Assembly (NCBI GenBank): GCA_011375275.1
Contig: DRLW01000138.1
Coordinates: 1-7,739 of the forward strand
Direction of reading: 5' to 3'
Source of the DNA: Bacteroidota bacterium
Lineage (GTDB): Bacteria; Zhuqueibacterota; Zhuqueibacteria; Zhuqueibacterales; Geothermadaptataceae
DNA length: 7,739 nt
Positions within the stretch are counted from its first letter, which is position 1. Each line of letters opens with the position of its first letter. Made by a program: the position numbers and the translations under genes. Positions 6,937 through 7,739 of the stretch are shown in pieces. The notes under the pieces were generated by a model that made no database searches, had not been told where the DNA came from, and saw only the letters and a list, made by a program, of their open reading frames with translations.

Positions 6937-7138
6937 AGGCAGAAAAACAGCCGTGCGGCATACGTTTGTGACTTGCCCGGGAAAGAGACACTTTTCATTG
7001 TAAAATTTCCCGCGATTTTTTGCGCAGGCAGATGGAGACACTGACTCGTCAGAGAGCTGCCTGGTAAATAACGATGTCCCGGGGGCGTAACGTACTGGTT
7101 CCGTCAGGAGTGATTTGTCGGTGAAGGCTTGTTCAGAG

Positions 7139-7187
7139 CTTTTGCAGAAACTCTCCCCTTGGCCTGCGGGCAGGCCGTTTGCAAAAG
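7139..7187. repeat. Nested hairpin: CTTTTGCA/TGCAAAAG enclosing GGCCTGC/GCAGGCC
   Basis: An outer 8-bp perfect stem (7139-7146 with 7180-7187) encloses an inner 7-bp perfect stem (7161-7167 with 7170-7176) that has only two bases between its arms. Two concentric perfect stems within 49 nt of non-coding DNA suggest a folded RNA or a palindromic repeat. No T-run follows directly, so a terminator is unlikely. Confidence 0.5.
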
Positions 7188-7486
7188 AATCTTTCCCGTT
7201 GCATGAAAAACACTGCGCCGTGCGCCGAAGCAGCGGGATGGTGGCCGAAAAATTCGCTTTCAGAAGCCCGATGCAGAAAGTTCGCAGAATCAGGCAGATG
7301 GTTCGGGTTAATGAATGATTCGGAGTAAGAGCAAATGATCACACCGGCGACACCGCGGCAGGTTCGATTTTGGTACGATGTGAGAGGACACCCAGTCTCA
7401 AATGGGCTGTTAAAATATCATTCCGGTCAAACAATGTCAAGCAAAAGTTCGGCGAGATGCGGGTGTGATGGGGAAAATACGTCATC

Positions 7487-7500
7487 TGCCCCATGGGGCA
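7487..7500. repeat. 14-bp perfect palindrome TGCCCCATGGGGCA
   Basis: This is a perfect self-complementary sequence with no spacer in non-coding DNA. It could be a dimeric protein-binding site or chance. It sits about 50 nt left of the hairpin array at the right end. Confidence 0.5.
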
Positions 7501-7550
7501 TCATCGCGTGTGTGGTAGGGGAATGAAGATGTGTTTTCGAATACTCCTCT

Positions 7551-7576
7551 CGTCACACCGCTCCAGCGGTGTGACG
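7551..7576. repeat. 12-bp perfect inverted repeat with CC spacer
   Basis: The arm CGTCACACCGCT (7551-7562) is the exact complement of AGCGGTGTGACG (7565-7576), separated by CC. This is the strongest hairpin of the right-hand array. Its 5' arm begins again at 7729-7739 at the window edge. No T-run follows, so a terminator is not indicated. Confidence 0.75.
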
Positions 7577-7582
7577 CCCCTG

Positions 7583-7598
7583 TGCCGCTCCAGCGGCA
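7583..7598. repeat. 7-bp inverted repeat TGCCGCT-CC-AGCGGCA
   Basis: A perfect hairpin 6 nt after the 12-bp one, with the same CC spacer and the same GCTCCAGC centre. The shared centre with different outer bases suggests members of one repeat family with compensatory change in the stem. Confidence 0.65.
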
Positions 7599-7693
7599 AT
7601 GCACAAGCGGAATGAGATGCCTCCAGCGCTGAAAGTTCGCACTAATCTATTGCCGAGGGATTCCGCTACTCCTGTGAAATCAGCGACTTGTGG

Positions 7694-7709
7694 GCACGCT
7701 GAAGCGTGC
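7694..7709. repeat. 7-bp inverted repeat GCACGCT-GA-AGCGTGC
   Basis: A perfect hairpin with a GA spacer and the same GCT/AGC closing triplets as the two preceding hairpins. It precedes the second copy of the 18-nt direct repeat by 12 nt. Confidence 0.65.
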
Positions 7710-7739
7710 ACTACGAACGTCCTCCTCTCGTCACACCGC

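Larger units (their letters stand above)
6760..7543. other. Long gene-poor intergenic region with scattered hairpins
   Basis: About 780 nt upstream of the minus-strand gene hold no convincing coding sequence on either strand. The longest open frames (60-92 codons) have ordinary chance length, lack good ribosome binding sites, overlap each other, and show no recognisable motif. On the minus strand, TATCATATAACC (6829-6840, read in reverse) is an A+T-rich element that could serve as a -10 for the 5803-6759 gene, but I find no matching -35. Hairpins and palindromes at 6901-6936, 7139-7187 and 7487-7500 are listed separately. No tRNA or known riboswitch pattern was recognised. Confidence 0.6.
7544..7739. 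repeat. Array of short tight hairpins, unit restarting at the window edge
   Basis: CTCCTCTCGTCACACCGC at 7544-7561 is repeated exactly at 7722-7739, a period of 178 nt. Between them lie three perfect inverted repeats, each with a two-base spacer and arms that meet as GCT..AGC: 7551-7576 (12-bp arms), 7583-7598 (7-bp arms) and 7694-7709 (7-bp arms). A fourth, spacerless CAGCGCTG lies at 7624-7631. The second 18-nt copy stops exactly where the 5' arm of the next 12-bp hairpin would be almost complete, so the array continues beyond the window. No ORF crosses it. The form is that of REP/BIME-like intergenic repeats. Confidence 0.75.

Noticed and set aside
7115..7318. A 67-codon plus-strand ORF with an overlapping 69-codon minus-strand frame
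   Set aside because: Both need poor starts, overlap each other and cover the nested hairpin. Neither has a motif.
7360..7378. GGTTCGATT resembling a tRNA T-loop
   Set aside because: The flanking bases do not form the 5-bp T-stem (GCAGG against TTGGT), and no acceptor or anticodon stem could be found upstream.
7335..7526. A 63-codon plus-strand ORF from ATG 7335 with GGAG about 10 nt upstream
   Set aside because: Spacing is long, the product resembles nothing known, and the frame runs across the 14-bp palindrome at 7487-7500. Chance is the simplest explanation.
7544..7739. CRISPR array at the right end
   Set aside because: The only long direct repeat recurs at 178 nt, far beyond CRISPR spacing, and the intervening hairpins differ from one another. 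No cas gene is present.

Overview
The window (about 55% G+C by eye) looks like a chromosomal segment of a Gram-negative bacterium. The first gene encodes a TPR lipoprotein whose mature N-terminus reads C-AYYNTYYNTQKYYKEA. I associate that signature with the Bacteroidetes/Chlorobi/Ignavibacteria/Calditrichaeota (FCB) side of the tree. The G+C content and the hairpin-rich intergenic DNA would suit an uncultured lineage such as KSB1 or Calditrichaeota, but this placement is inference, not proof.

Layout. Positions 1-357 are non-coding and carry a partial tandem duplication built of ATTCCGG/CCGGAAT hairpins and GGCACGTGCC-type palindromes, followed by a short operator-like dyad. Three genes then run on the plus strand: a large TPR lipoprotein (358-2427), a penicillin-acylase-family Ntn hydrolase without a signal peptide (2484-4661), and CdsA, the phosphatidate cytidylyltransferase (4795-5622). 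Gaps of 56 and 133 nt, strong Shine-Dalgarno sequences before genes 2 and 3, and no visible terminator suggest one transcription unit. A convergent minus-strand gene (5803-6759) encodes a protein with the fold signatures of the M29/aminopeptidase-T family but with several expected metal-ligand positions replaced. Positions 6760-7739 hold no convincing gene. They contain scattered hairpins and end in an array of short, tight hairpins whose unit starts again at the right edge.

How the genes may work together. CdsA makes CDP-diacylglycerol for phospholipid synthesis, and the TPR lipoprotein is predicted to sit in an envelope membrane facing the periplasm, so an envelope theme is plausible. The penicillin-acylase homologue would cleave an amide of unknown identity, apparently in the cytoplasm. 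No pathway linking the three is evident from sequence alone.

I found no CRISPR array, transposase, phage gene, toxin-antitoxin pair, tRNA or rRNA. The coding part is fairly ordinary. The points most worth a second look are the apparently degenerate M29-like protein, the leaderless penicillin-acylase homologue, and the two hairpin-repeat regions that bracket the genes.
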